A stretch of 64,000 bases of DNA, taken from Pseudobdellovibrionaceae bacterium. Its GTDB lineage: Bacteria; Bdellovibrionota; Bdellovibrionia; Bdellovibrionales; Bdellovibrionaceae. Positions 48,402-60,170 of the stretch are shown here, one piece after another. The notes under the pieces are model-generated. The model had not been told where the DNA came from. It did not search any database and was given only the letters and a program-made list of their open reading frames with translations. Each line of letters starts with the position of its first letter. The first letter of the stretch is position 1. Made by a program: the position numbers and the translations under genes. The stretch spans positions 124,001-188,000 of the forward strand of contig JAHBUS010000004.1 in NCBI GenBank assembly GCA_019637955.1, in the 5' to 3' direction.

Positions 48402-50042
48402 ATGGATAAGGGTCTCGACGAACAAACGCACCTCGCGCTGCTCCGGCACATCATCAAAATCATTTCGGAAACCAACGGAATTTCGCTGATCGACACGCTG
48501 TCGCTCTTAGTGAACAGCGAACTCAAGCAAGACGATGCGCGCGCGCACGAGCTGGTCACCGGCTTTTTGGAGCTGACCCGGCTCTTCACGCAAAACAAGG
48601 CCGACATTCACGCTTTGCTCGCGCATCCGGTTTCGGAAGCTCTCGAAGAATTCTTTCGCCTGTTTCCGATTCCGTACCGTGAAGAGCACATTCATTTGAC
48701 CGGCGCGCTCACCGCCGAATTTTTGTTCCCCCGCCTGAAGACATTGTTCGAAGGCCCGCACCGCGAGCTCTACAAGCAAAAGATCACCGAGGTTTACGGT
48801 CCCCGATCTTGGCCCATCGAGTCCGTGCAGGACGTGGACCGCCTGATCCGCCTGAGCGAAGGCGAAGGATTCCTGACTTATCTGCGCATTCTTTATCTCC
48901 CCAAGCTCATCTTGGTGGACCGTCAGGCCCATGCCGAAAGCGCGTATCACATGGCGCATGAGCTGATGTACAAGTACAACGTCGGTCAAATCCGCTTGAA
49001 ATTCTCGCTCTCGCGCGCCTCGACATCCTCGACCGAGCAGATCCCCGGCGCCGATGATGTGTCGTCGGAAGACGTGGTTCTCGGACTTTACGATGGCTTC
49101 CGCAAATTCAAAGACGAATGCCCGTCGTTCAATTTTATTCTCTCGCCCTCGTTCCGCAAAGAGCCCTCATCGTTCGATTCGGCTCGCTACAAAACCCGCA
49201 AAGAGCATTTCGAAGCGCAGGTGAACGAAATCGTCGCCATGATCGACAAGTACCCGTTTTTAGCGGCGCACCTTCGCGACGTCGACACCGTTGGCAACGA
49301 GGCGGATTTGTACCGCAAAGAGCACTTCAACGAATTTAAAAAGGGCTTTCGCAAGCTGCAGTACCGCGGCTTTCAGATCCGGTCCCACCACGGCGAAACG
49401 TTCCACACGCTGAAAAAAGGAATCCAGGCCGTCGACAACGCCATGAACATCTGGCACATCGACACGCTCGAACACGGCTTGAGCCTTGGGATCAATCCCA
49501 ATTTCTACTTTCACCGTCTGTACCAGCATGTCTGGGAGAAAAACAAAGCCGGTAAGGGAATCGGTCCCAAGGACCCCGAATTCAAAGAGTTGAACGAGCT
49601 CGATTGGGGCGATGACAAATCGGTTCTTGAGGCTCTGCTTGCGGGGCGCCCTTTGAGCGAGACCCAGCACACCTCGTTCATCAAAGCCAAATTCCACACC
49701 GCGCGCGAAGTCGAACAGTACCAGCATGATGTCTTGAACCGCATGATTCAAAAAGGCGTCAGCCTGATCACCCTCCCGTCGTCGAACAACAAACTCACCG
49801 GCCAGTTCGAAGATTACAAAGACCACCCGTTTTCATGGTGGGAGAAAAAAGGCGTGAACTTGGGGCTTGGCACCGACAACTACATCACGCTGAACACGAG
49901 CTATCTCAAAGAGATGCTCATTCTGCTTTACACCGATCCTGACGATCTCAAGATCACGAAACTCTTGATGGTGACCACCGGTGAAAGCCGGCGCCCGTAC
50001 ATTAGCCATCTTCTGTGGAAGATGCGCAAAATGCCCATCTAA
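48402..50042 (+). CDS. Adenosine-deaminase-superfamily metal hydrolase, extended form
   Basis: 546 residues against about 340 for a normal adenosine deaminase. A first metal motif HxH is in EEHIHLTGALTAEF (H96 and H98). A second region reads RSHHGETFH near 328, a third is LEHGLSLG near 357 (the HG pair of the family), a fourth is TLPSSNNKLTG near 461, and the last is LGLGTDNYI near 487, where the family has a catalytic Asp. The added N-terminal 80 residues are helical. The reaction is probably deamination of a purine nucleoside or nucleotide, but the insertions in the middle make the substrate uncertain. It may share a transcript with AmpG, which follows 35 bases later. Confidence 0.82.
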   Translation: MDKGLDEQTHLALLRHIIKIISETNGISLIDTLSLLVNSELKQDDARAHELVTGFLELTRLFTQNKADIHALLAHPVSEALEEFFRLFPIPYREEHIHLTGALTAEFLFPRLKTLFEGPHRELYKQKITEVYGPRSWPIESVQDVDRLIRLSEGEGFLTYLRILYLPKLILVDRQAHAESAYHMAHELMYKYNVGQIRLKFSLSRASTSSTEQIPGADDVSSEDVVLGLYDGFRKFKDECPSFNFILSPSFRKEPSSFDSARYKTRKEHFEAQVNEIVAMIDKYPFLAAHLRDVDTVGNEADLYRKEHFNEFKKGFRKLQYRGFQIRSHHGETFHTLKKGIQAVDNAMNIWHIDTLEHGLSLGINPNFYFHRLYQHVWEKNKAGKGIGPKDPEFKELNELDWGDDKSVLEALLAGRPLSETQHTSFIKAKFHTAREVEQYQHDVLNRMIQKGVSLITLPSSNNKLTGQFEDYKDHPFSWWEKKGVNLGLGTDNYITLNTSYLKEMLILLYTDPDDLKITKLLMVTTGESRRPYISHLLWKMRKMPI

Positions 50043-50077
50043 GATTTTCGCATCCCGATTCGCACCGGAGGCCCGAC

Positions 50078-51298
50078 GTGTTCGCCAAACTTCAAAAGCT
50101 GTTCAACAAACAGTCCCTGATTATTTTGCTCATGGGCCTCTCCTCCGGTCTACCGATCGCGCTCACGGGCGGAACGCTGCAAGCGTGGATGAAATCCGAA
50201 AACGTCGACCTGGCCACGATCGGCCTCTTCGCGATGGTCGGACTTCCGTACACCTTTAAATTTCTCTGGGCGCCGATCATGGACCGCTACACGGTGCTGC
50301 CACTGGGGCGCCGACGGGGCTGGATGCTGGTCTCGCAAATTCTCTTGATCGCGAGCGTCCTTGTCCTCTCGTTCGCGCGTCCGCAAGAAGACCTTTACTT
50401 CGTTGCGATGCTCTCCCTGCTCGTCGCGTTCTTTAGTTCATCGCAAGACATCGTCATCGATGCTTGGAGGCGCGAGGCGCTTCCCGATGACGAGCAAGGC
50501 TGGGGCTCTTCGGTGCACATCTCGTCTTATTTGTTCGGGATGCGTTTGGTTTCGGGGGCCTTCGCCTTGATCTTGAGCGACTTCATCCCCTTCGGGCAAG
50601 TTTACCAAATCATGGCTGTTGTCTTGGGTTTAGGAGTTATCGCGACACTCCTTTGTCATGAACCCAAGGTCGAAGCCAAACCACCCCGCACCCTGCAAGA
50701 AGCCGTCATCTCTCCTTTTAAAGACTACTTCTCGAAAGACGGCGCCTGGCTGATCCTCATCTTTATCTTGCTCTATAAAGTGGGCGACAATATGGCCGCG
50801 CACATGACCATGCCTTTTTACCTGGACCTTGGGTTTTCACGCACCGAAGTCGGCGCGATCACCAAGGTCGTCGGCTGGGTGGGCGTGGCGTTCGGCGGCC
50901 TTCTGGGCGGAGCCTTGATCCTGCGTTGGAAGATCGTGCCGTCGCTTTTCATCTTCGGGATCTTACAAGCCATCTCCACGCTCTTCTTCGCGGGCTTGGC
51001 GCTGATCGGCAAAAGCGAACCGGCCCTGGCCTTCGTGATCGGATTTGAGAACTTCACCGCCGGCATGGGCTCGGCCGCTTTCGTCGCCTTTATGGCCGTG
51101 ATCACCAACAAAAAGTTCACCGCCACGCAGTTCGCGCTCCTGACGAGCTTGATGGGCGTGCCGCGAATTTTCGCCGCTGCGCCGACAGGATACTTGGCCG
51201 AGCACCTTGGGTGGGTCGGCTTCTTCGTGATGTGTTCACTCGTGGCCCTGCCCGGCCTTGCCCTGATTAGGCCGCTGCAGAAAAAGAAAGTCGCTTAA
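50078..51298 (+). CDS. ampG: AmpG-type muropeptide permease (MFS)
   Basis: 406 residues from a GTG at 50078 with GGAGG 6 bases before it; earlier in-frame codons overlap the previous gene and are rejected. About 12 membrane helices are visible. AmpG imports anhydro-muropeptides for peptidoglycan recycling. Family segments are GLSSGLPIALTGGTLQAWM near 20-38, the GRRRGW loop near 80, SSSQDIVIDAWRREAL near 121-136 and the C-terminal sugar-carrier like half. In a predator it could also recover wall fragments from prey, but that is inference. Confidence 0.9.
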   Translation: MFAKLQKLFNKQSLIILLMGLSSGLPIALTGGTLQAWMKSENVDLATIGLFAMVGLPYTFKFLWAPIMDRYTVLPLGRRRGWMLVSQILLIASVLVLSFARPQEDLYFVAMLSLLVAFFSSSQDIVIDAWRREALPDDEQGWGSSVHISSYLFGMRLVSGAFALILSDFIPFGQVYQIMAVVLGLGVIATLLCHEPKVEAKPPRTLQEAVISPFKDYFSKDGAWLILIFILLYKVGDNMAAHMTMPFYLDLGFSRTEVGAITKVVGWVGVAFGGLLGGALILRWKIVPSLFIFGILQAISTLFFAGLALIGKSEPALAFVIGFENFTAGMGSAAFVAFMAVITNKKFTATQFALLTSLMGVPRIFAAAPTGYLAEHLGWVGFFVMCSLVALPGLALIRPLQKKKVA

Positions 51299-51401
51299 GC
51301 GAACGCGGCAAAAAACCCCGCGCCTTCGGTCAAAACACCTCCCCGCAACAGCGTTGTGAGGGCCCAAGTGATTTAGTTTTGTTCTGAATTAAAATTTGTA
51401 A

Positions 51402-51417
51402 TGGCACAACCTTCGCA
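51402..51417 (+). promoter_or_regulatory. Sigma-54-like promoter element before the BON gene
   Basis: TGGCAC (51402-51407), 5 bases, then TCGC (51413-51416). The GG and GC are spaced by 10 bases as in sigma-54 promoters; only one base differs from the consensus TTGC. A GTTCGCGAAC palindrome (51424-51433) follows near the expected transcript start. Confidence 0.35.
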
Positions 51418-51467
51418 AAACTGGTTCGCGAACATGAACCACTTCTGTTTTGACGGAGGATTAAAAA

Positions 51468-51881
51468 ATGAAAACTCAATCGATTCGAACACCCGTTGCG
51501 GTCTTCGCCATCTCGCTCGCCCTTGTGTCGACACCGGCCCTCGCGAACGACAAGCACACAGCCGCGGACGTTAAACCCGTAAAGATGGACAACACCGCCG
51601 TGAACAAACGTGACGCCAAAGGCGGAACGCTCACTCCCATGGATCAACTCAAAGGCACGGCCCTCGACACCGAGATCACCCGTAAAATCCGCGAGCAGCT
51701 GACGAAAAACGAGGGGTTCTCAACCTACGCTCAGAACGTCAAAATCATCACGCTCAACAAACAAGTGACTTTGCGCGGCCCCGTTTCAACGGATGTTGAA
51801 CGCACCCGCATCGGGTCGATCGCTCAAGCGGTCGCCGGCCCCGGCGGCACCGTGGTGAACGAACTTGAAATCGCACGCTAA
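51468..51881 (+). CDS. BON-domain periplasmic protein
   Basis: 137 residues. A signal peptide (IRTPVAVFAISLALVSTPALA) is followed by a linker and a single BON domain (about 66-137; LDTEITRKIREQLTKNEGFS, then VKIITLNKQVTLRGPVSTD). BON domains, as in OsmY, bind phospholipids and protect the envelope under stress. GGAGG precedes the ATG with a 7-base AT-rich spacer. It begins a stress unit with the YflT-like protein 41 bases downstream. Confidence 0.88.
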   Translation: MKTQSIRTPVAVFAISLALVSTPALANDKHTAADVKPVKMDNTAVNKRDAKGGTLTPMDQLKGTALDTEITRKIREQLTKNEGFSTYAQNVKIITLNKQVTLRGPVSTDVERTRIGSIAQAVAGPGGTVVNELEIAR

Positions 51882-51922
51882 TCGAATTGATAAAACGACA
51901 ACACTTAAGCAAGGAGCTTCAT

Positions 51923-52558
51923 ATGTTTGAAAAAGACAAAGGCCTTCCCGGTAAAAACGCGGCTTTCGGGATCTTCAACGACCGTGCCGCACTCGAACAC
52001 TGCGTGGACACTCTCAAAGCACGCGGTTTTAGAAACTCGGACATCTCGGTGCTGATGGCTTCGCGTGAAGAAACGCGCACCTTCGCTCACGAGAACTCGA
52101 CCAAATCGCCCGAAGCGGCGACCGTCGGTGCAACGGGTGGCCTCGCCATCGGTGGCGCCCTCGGCTGGCTTGCCGGCATCGGAACCTTGGCCATTCCCGG
52201 CATCGGCCCCTTCGTGGCGGCGGGCCCGATCTTGGCGACCATCGCGGGCGCGGGCATCGGTGGAACCGTCGGCGGGATCGCGGGCGGCTTGATCGGTTTG
52301 GGAATCCCTGAATACGAAGCAAAACGATACGAATCTTTGGTGCACGGTGGCGGTTTGCTGCTGTCGGTTCACGTCGACAATTCGGAGTGGACAGACAAAG
52401 CAAAAGACATCTTGAAGGAGTGCGGCGCGAAAGACATCTCCGTGAAGTCGGAAGTTCGAGACGATTCGTCTCGAAAAGACGAAGTCCGGGATGCTTCATT
52501 CACACCAAAATCATCCCCGGACCGCGTAGATCCCCAGACAGACATCCGCCGTATGTAA
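51923..52558 (+). CDS. Stress protein with YflT-like domain and glycine-zipper segment
   Basis: 211 residues. The ATG at 51923 is used because AAGGAG precedes it and the family region starts at once. N-terminal residues about 10-45 (AAFGIFNDRAALEHCVDTLK) resemble the general-stress YflT/GSP17M domain. A Gly/Ala-rich hydrophobic segment (about 65-125, GATGGLAIGGALGWLAGIG) could form a membrane hairpin. A second small alpha/beta unit follows (about 130-165), then a charged tail. No annotated function exists for such domain pairings. Expression probably follows the BON gene and ends at the terminator at 52609. Confidence 0.72.
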   Translation: MFEKDKGLPGKNAAFGIFNDRAALEHCVDTLKARGFRNSDISVLMASREETRTFAHENSTKSPEAATVGATGGLAIGGALGWLAGIGTLAIPGIGPFVAAGPILATIAGAGIGGTVGGIAGGLIGLGIPEYEAKRYESLVHGGGLLLSVHVDNSEWTDKAKDILKECGAKDISVKSEVRDDSSRKDEVRDASFTPKSSPDRVDPQTDIRRM

Positions 52559-52608
52559 TCCCTTCCGGGGTGACATCGACGATTGTTGATTGTTTGACGG
52601 ATTTTGAC

Positions 52609-52648
52609 GAAGAGGCTCAGTCGACGAGACGAGCCTCTTCCTTTTTTT
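52609..52648 (+). terminator. Rho-independent terminator
   Basis: GAAGAGGCTC (52609-52618) pairs with GAGCCTCTTC (52631-52640), followed by CTTTTTTT. It ends the stress pair and lies at the 3' end of the convergent gene at 52647. Confidence 0.85.
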
Positions 52649-54551
52649 AGCCTTTGTCTTTCGAACGCACGTAATTTTCTAAAATCCAATTGCGAATCGC
52701 TTTGAGCAGCACATCTTTCATCGCGAAAAAGACGAAATGAAGTTTCCACTCGCTTCCGCCGCCATCGGTGAAGTTGCAGGTGGCATTGATCTCGGGCGCG
52801 CCGATCTCGTACGGTTGCCAAAGAACGAACTCGCGAAAACTTCCAACACTGACATTGCGTTCGTACTTCATCACCAGACCCGCCTCCGAAAGCTCTTCAA
52901 TCTCGGCAGGCCTTGCCGACTTGATCTCTTCCAAGTGGGGAATCGTTAAAATATCGACCGGGTCCTCAAGAATTTCGATCCCCGGGTTGAGCAGCAGCAT
53001 CTTCTGCAAAATGTAAATACGCTCGACCGGCACATAAGCGACATCGTCAAAAACCCGGGCCATTTGCCGCTCTTCTTCATCGGTGTAATCCTGCGTCGAG
53101 AGCACGAAACTGCGGATCGAATCCGAACTCGAGATCACGCGCAAGCGCGAGAAAATTTCGCTCCAGAGGTCGTTCCGGTCCGGTCCCGCGAACCGGTTGC
53201 TGACAAAAACGTAATCGACGCCCTGGGCGAGCTTGGAGTTCTGCTTGTGGTAGTCTTCTTTCTCAACGGCCGAGGCCTCTTCGAACGTGAACTCCCGGCC
53301 CTGGATGTGAGAAACGCGCATCACGAAGGATTGATCGCCCACCCCCCAAGTCGCGAAGAAAGATCCTTGCGGCTTGAGCACCCAGTTGGTAAACGCGGCC
53401 CGCTCGGTGTCGCGAAGGTACGTGACAAGCGCGGTGCCGATCGAAAATGGCTGTCCCGCGAAGCGAACTCCGGTCGGAGGAAGTTTGGCGACCTTTCCCC
53501 GAAGATCGATTTCGAATTGAACGCTGGCGCCCTCCGCGAACGGTTTTGCGACCGGACCGGAACTGTCGAGCTTGGGGTCCACTTCGACCAGCATTTCTCG
53601 CAAGCTCCGGTAACGGGTGATCACGGCGCCTTTTATCTTGCGCCGGAGCATCGGCTCCAAAGATTGATAGACGTCGTCGCGATCTTCCACAAAAACCAGG
53701 CCGACCGTCTTTTTCGTTTTCAACGGGCGCGCGTGCAGGGGGCTTTCGATGCTCTTGTCACGGTTCTCGATAATGTGACGGCGAAGATTCGAAATTTGCG
53801 TCGTGTCCAAACCAAAGAAACAGGCGCTGACCAAAAACGACCCCGGCCGCGCGGGGTGGGGGCGGCAGTCGACCACTTTGGCGATCACCGACCGGTGCCG
53901 CTCGCTCGTGAAGACCTTGCCGTAGTACTTGGCAACGGCGCCGATGGGAATCTCCCGGTCGGCCACCGAGCTAAATCCGATGGGCGCGAGAATCTGCATT
54001 TCGACGGACTTGAGAATTTCGATGATCGCCTTTGTCTTGTAGGGCGCGATCGCGTGCTTCGATGGCGGATGCCGTCCATCCAGAGCAAAAGTCAGATGCT
54101 GCTGAAGAATCAGCTTATCGAAAGGCTTCATGATGATGTTGCTCAGGATCCGATCGCGCAAATCCTGAACCTTGAACGCCGGATCTTCAAACGCGGTCAG
54201 AACGAACGCGGTCGGATCTTCGAGCGTGCAGATCTTGTGCTTGATAAAAAGCTCGCGCGTCTTTTTCATCAAACCCAACTGCCGCGCCCCCAAGATTTCG
54301 ACCTTGGAAATCACGACCTGAAGAACGCAAGCTTGGCTTTCGGGAACCTCTTCGAACTTAAAACCCGCGGGCGGGGTGCCGCCCTCGCGGATGGCCGCGG
54401 CGTCTTTGGCCATGACCTTTTTGATCCAATCGGCAAAGGCCCCCAGTTCTTTGAACTGACGGACCTGGATCAAGGGGTCGATCGCGAGCACAGCCTCGGT
54501 GATCTCCCGCATGAATTTGGAGTCGTCTTCGAGTACGTAGACAAACCGCAT
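52647..54551 (-). CDS. Response-regulator-like protein with receiver-like and PilZ-like regions
   Basis: 634 residues. It starts RFVYVLEDDSKFM like a receiver domain (acidic pair ED/D). The conserved Lys is in NIIMKPFDK near 145. The strand that should end in the phospho-acceptor Asp reads QVVISKVEILG near 90, so that Asp seems to be absent. A second receiver-like stretch begins VGLVFVEDRDDVYQ near 284. A third comparable stretch is GVDYVFVSN near 457. A C-terminal region (about 560-634) with VGSFREFVLW and CNFTDGGG may be PilZ-like. AAGGG lies 1-2 bases before the ATG. The partner is unknown; signalling without phosphorylation is an inference. Confidence 0.6.
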   Translation of the reverse strand: MRFVYVLEDDSKFMREITEAVLAIDPLIQVRQFKELGAFADWIKKVMAKDAAAIREGGTPPAGFKFEEVPESQACVLQVVISKVEILGARQLGLMKKTRELFIKHKICTLEDPTAFVLTAFEDPAFKVQDLRDRILSNIIMKPFDKLILQQHLTFALDGRHPPSKHAIAPYKTKAIIEILKSVEMQILAPIGFSSVADREIPIGAVAKYYGKVFTSERHRSVIAKVVDCRPHPARPGSFLVSACFFGLDTTQISNLRRHIIENRDKSIESPLHARPLKTKKTVGLVFVEDRDDVYQSLEPMLRRKIKGAVITRYRSLREMLVEVDPKLDSSGPVAKPFAEGASVQFEIDLRGKVAKLPPTGVRFAGQPFSIGTALVTYLRDTERAAFTNWVLKPQGSFFATWGVGDQSFVMRVSHIQGREFTFEEASAVEKEDYHKQNSKLAQGVDYVFVSNRFAGPDRNDLWSEIFSRLRVISSSDSIRSFVLSTQDYTDEEERQMARVFDDVAYVPVERIYILQKMLLLNPGIEILEDPVDILTIPHLEEIKSARPAEIEELSEAGLVMKYERNVSVGSFREFVLWQPYEIGAPEINATCNFTDGGGSEWKLHFVFFAMKDVLLKAIRNWILENYVRSKDKG

Positions 54552-54599
54552 GCCCTTAAGGCTATCACGCCCCCGGGCACTGGCCACAACTATCTGAGA

Positions 54600-55331
54600 T
54601 TACTTACAGAAACTCAGTCTTTTCACGTAACCGGCGATCTCGTCGAGCTTCTCGTATTTGCCGCCGTCTTTGAGAACGGCCCAGTAAACCCCGCTACTGA
54701 GAACGATCTCGCCCTTACGGTCCACTTGGCGCGCGAGGATTTTAATTCCGCAGCGCAAATTCTTGTAGGGGTCCAGGATCGTTTTCTTGGGATCGGTGGC
54801 CGACAAGTTCTTGTCCTTGCTCCAATCGAATTCGCAGTAGGGAGCCCACTGAACGTCTTGATAGGACAGCTGCAAGAGGCCCTCACTCGAAACCTGTTTA
54901 CCCGTGATCGGGTCCGTCCCCATCGTGGTTTCGGTCATTCGCGAGGTGGGACTCCAACCGCTCTCATAGTAAGCCATTCCGACAATCAACTGTCCCCAGG
55001 CATTGATCCGCTGTTCTTTCGACAGCGAGTTGTAACGGGGGCAGAAGAACGTGATATCGCCCGCGCGGTTCAGGCTCTGGTACTCTTCGCCCACGATCTG
55101 GAAGATGTAATTCGACCAGTTCTTACGTTCAGGCTTTGAGGACGTCTCCCAAGCTAAAGCCTCGTACTTTCCGCTCGAAGCGGGAGGCGCGGGGGTCGGT
55201 GTCGGGGTGGTCTGGGAGTTCTCGCTGCCCGATCCGGGAAGTCGGGTCCCGAAAGCATCGGATTTTGAACAAGAACAGAGCAGAATTAAGCTGATCAATG
55301 CGGCGCTCGCAATAGGTAGTCTTTGATGCAT
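54600..55331 (-). CDS. Lipoprotein with lysozyme/lytic-transglycosylase-like fold
   Basis: 243 residues. The lipobox LLCSC gives a lipidated Cys near 21 (CSCSKS). A Pro/Thr linker is followed by a goose-lysozyme/SLT-like core: the catalytic Glu in YYESGWSP near 117-124 and the family text SEGLLQLSYQD near 147-157, then paired Cys (CEFDW, LRCGIK). So it probably cuts peptidoglycan glycan strands. GAGG is 5 bases before the ATG at 55331. It stands alone, with a 237-base gap before the next gene. Confidence 0.75.
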   Translation of the reverse strand: MHQRLPIASAALISLILLCSCSKSDAFGTRLPGSGSENSQTTPTPTPAPPASSGKYEALAWETSSKPERKNWSNYIFQIVGEEYQSLNRAGDITFFCPRYNSLSKEQRINAWGQLIVGMAYYESGWSPTSRMTETTMGTDPITGKQVSSEGLLQLSYQDVQWAPYCEFDWSKDKNLSATDPKKTILDPYKNLRCGIKILARQVDRKGEIVLSSGVYWAVLKDGGKYEKLDEIAGYVKRLSFCK

Positions 55332-55568
55332 GTTCACCTCGTTTGTTGGTCATAAGTCGCAAGACGAATGCCTGGAATTCGGTGTCCAGCTCGAAAAGAA
55401 TGAGTCTAGTCTTTGGATTTTTGTCGAGTTACATGGGGCCGATCAGTCTTTCGTCGAGTTTCATCGATCTCGCTTCGAGACGTTCGGTGAAAGTTTTGAT
55501 GAAGTTCGTTTTTACGACTAAAGATCAGCCAGTCAGGACCCGATCAAAGTCTTGGAGGGCTTGAAAAG

Positions 55569-55649
55569 ATGGGACGTCAAATCGCCGTGATCGGGTTTCT
55601 CGTTTTGGCCTCGCTCGTGTTAATCCTAGAGAACAGTGTTTATTTCTGA
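55569..55649 (+). CDS. Small 26-residue single-span membrane peptide coupled to DUF2817 gene
   Basis: The frame encodes [25 protein letters not shown], a membrane helix (about 5-19) flanked by polar ends. GGAGGG stands about 10 bases before the ATG. It overlaps the next gene's GTG start by 14 bases, so the small gene is probably a translational leader or a partner. It is short enough to be chance; conservation in relatives would decide. Confidence 0.35.
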   Translation: MGRQIAVIGFLVLASLVLILENSVYF

Positions 55650-56652
55650 GATTCAAAATTCTTTTGAACAGTCCCTTCCGGCCCATGCGCGCGTGTCGGA
55701 CTGGATTCACCCCGAGCGCGGACCCGATGGACGCGAACTTCGCACCTACGCCGTCCGTTTCGATGGCGACCCCAAGCGGGTTTTGATCTCGATCTCGGGC
55801 ACGCACGGCGCCGAGGCCTTCATCGGCTCCCTGATCCAGCAGCGTCTTTTAGAGAGGCTCTCCAAGCGCCAAGGAGCGCGTCTTCCCACGGTGATCCTGA
55901 TCCACAATCTCAATTGCTTCGGCAGCGCCTGGATTCGCCGGGGCAATCATCAGAATATCGATCTGAACCGCAACTCCTGGTCAGGACCCGTTCCGGAGCA
56001 TCCCGCATTCGAGCGCTACGTTTCTCTTCTGGGCTCAAAGGGCGCTCTCGAGTTTGGCGCGCGCCTCGCCTTGCAGCTCCCCGACATCCCACGCTTCGGA
56101 CTCGGACCCGTTCTTGAGGCGGTGGCCCGCGGTCAGTCCGCGCATCCCGAATCGCCCTTCTACTGCGGACGTGAACGCTCTTTTGAAATCCGGTCGCTGC
56201 AAAATTATTTAAAATCGGAAATCAATCCCGATCACTTGCAAGTTCTCGATATCCACACCGGCCTCGGCTCCTACATGCAAGAGTCGCTCATCGCGGAGCC
56301 GGACTTGACGCTCGAACAGGCGCAAGAATTCGAGAGCCTTTTCGCGACCAAGCTCATCGACACCCGAAGCCCGGGCTACTACCCCACCACCGGAACGCTC
56401 GGCCAGATTTTTCCCGAGACTTTTCCACAAACGAAGATCGGCTACCTCACCCAGGAGTTCGGAACCCGCAACTTCCTCACCGTGTTGAAAGCCCTCGTTC
56501 TCGAAAATTCGTCGTGGCAAAAACAAAAATCCATGGACTCACAGCGCATCGACCCGATGCTGCATGCGTTCTTTCCCGCAGAGAAGGACTGGCGCGACCA
56601 GATCACCCAAGTGGGAGTCCAGAGATTCTTCGCGCTCCACGACAGCATTTGA
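55636..56652 (+). CDS. DUF2817 family protein (M14 carboxypeptidase-like)
   Basis: 338 residues from a GTG at 55636. The zinc motif is [12 protein letters not shown] near 53-64 (His and Glu ligands), with [23 protein letters not shown] near 91-113, DIHTGLG near 199-205 (third ligand) and the possible catalytic Glu in TQEFGT near 271. DUF2817 proteins resemble M14 carboxypeptidases, but their substrates are not established. The gene precedes cysK by 49 bases on the same strand. Confidence 0.8.
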   Translation: MFISEIQNSFEQSLPAHARVSDWIHPERGPDGRELRTYAVRFDGDPKRVLISISGTHGAEAFIGSLIQQRLLERLSKRQGARLPTVILIHNLNCFGSAWIRRGNHQNIDLNRNSWSGPVPEHPAFERYVSLLGSKGALEFGARLALQLPDIPRFGLGPVLEAVARGQSAHPESPFYCGRERSFEIRSLQNYLKSEINPDHLQVLDIHTGLGSYMQESLIAEPDLTLEQAQEFESLFATKLIDTRSPGYYPTTGTLGQIFPETFPQTKIGYLTQEFGTRNFLTVLKALVLENSSWQKQKSMDSQRIDPMLHAFFPAEKDWRDQITQVGVQRFFALHDSI

Positions 56653-56701
56653 GCTTTTGATTCCGACTCTCTATCCTACGGGCTCTTCAAGGAGTCCGCG
56701 C

Positions 56702-59470
<2,769 letters not shown>

Positions 59471-59474
59471 AAAG

Positions 59475-59503
59475 AAAAAGCCCGCTGATGCGGGCTTTTT
59501 CTT
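59475..59503. terminator. Bidirectional terminator
   Basis: AAAGCCCGC and GCGGGCTTT around TGAT, with an A-rich left and a T-rich right flank. It can end the methyltransferase and the convergent hpf gene. Confidence 0.88.
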
Positions 59504-59531
59504 TCAAAGTGGGATCGTCAGGTAAGTCGAC

Positions 59532-59912
59532 TTATCCGACCGACCTCCACTCGTGTCCAAGATGCGGCGATCCTTTCCATCGACGTCTCTCGGAGCGGGA
59601 TTTTTCACGGCGCCTTTCGACCGCACGGTGGAGCACCTCAAACAACCGGTCCGTCAGAACTGCCACGGCTTGATAGGGGCTTCCCGCTTGTTTCTCGAGA
59701 ACGATGGGCTTGAGTCCTCGCGCAAGCAAGATGACCCGAACCTGAAACAAATCGGCACCCGCGTGAAATGGAGAGTTCTCCATTCCCACCGTCACGGTTG
59801 CTGTCGCATTCTCAAGCTCCGGAAATTTCTCAAGGGCGTGAGTAATCTTGTCGCTCACGATGTCCTTGATAAACTCAGACTTCTCGAGGTTTTTGAATAC
59901 GACTCTGACCAT
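59532..59912 (-). CDS. hpf: Ribosome hibernation-promoting factor (HPF/RaiA family)
   Basis: 126 residues. The S30AE domain (about 1-100) is visible: VRVVFKNLEKSEFIKDIV at the start, then ALEKFPELENATATVTVGME near 26-45 and the YQAVAVLTDRLFEVLHRAVER region. It binds the small subunit in stationary phase and blocks translation. The C-terminal tail is basic (RRREKSRSERRR) and lacks the dimerisation domain of long HPF. GAGGAGG is 5 bases before the ATG. Confidence 0.93.
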   Translation of the reverse strand: MVRVVFKNLEKSEFIKDIVSDKITHALEKFPELENATATVTVGMENSPFHAGADLFQVRVILLARGLKPIVLEKQAGSPYQAVAVLTDRLFEVLHRAVERRREKSRSERRRWKGSPHLGHEWRSVG

Positions 59913-60170
59913 GTTGACCTCCTCTATTTCACTTTCACTATTGAAAGCGAGTTGGTGAGTTCAAACTACTCCTCTCGAGAGAAACTTCCCAATCCATAAT
60001 CTCGATGACATCCATCAACTTGAGCAATGAAAGCGTGCGGTAAGTGCTCGTACTTAGGTCCGGGTCCTCCGAGTCAAATTGATTTGAACTATAAGAATTT
60101 TCGATTCTTAATAAAAGCGACAAAACCGAGGTCGGTGACTATGCTAAATCTCAATAAAAGGGGAGCAAGG

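Noticed and set aside
53064-55139. A 691-codon open frame on the plus strand
   Set aside because: It crosses two minus-strand genes and their gap, has no ribosome site and no recognisable domain, so it is a codon-bias shadow.
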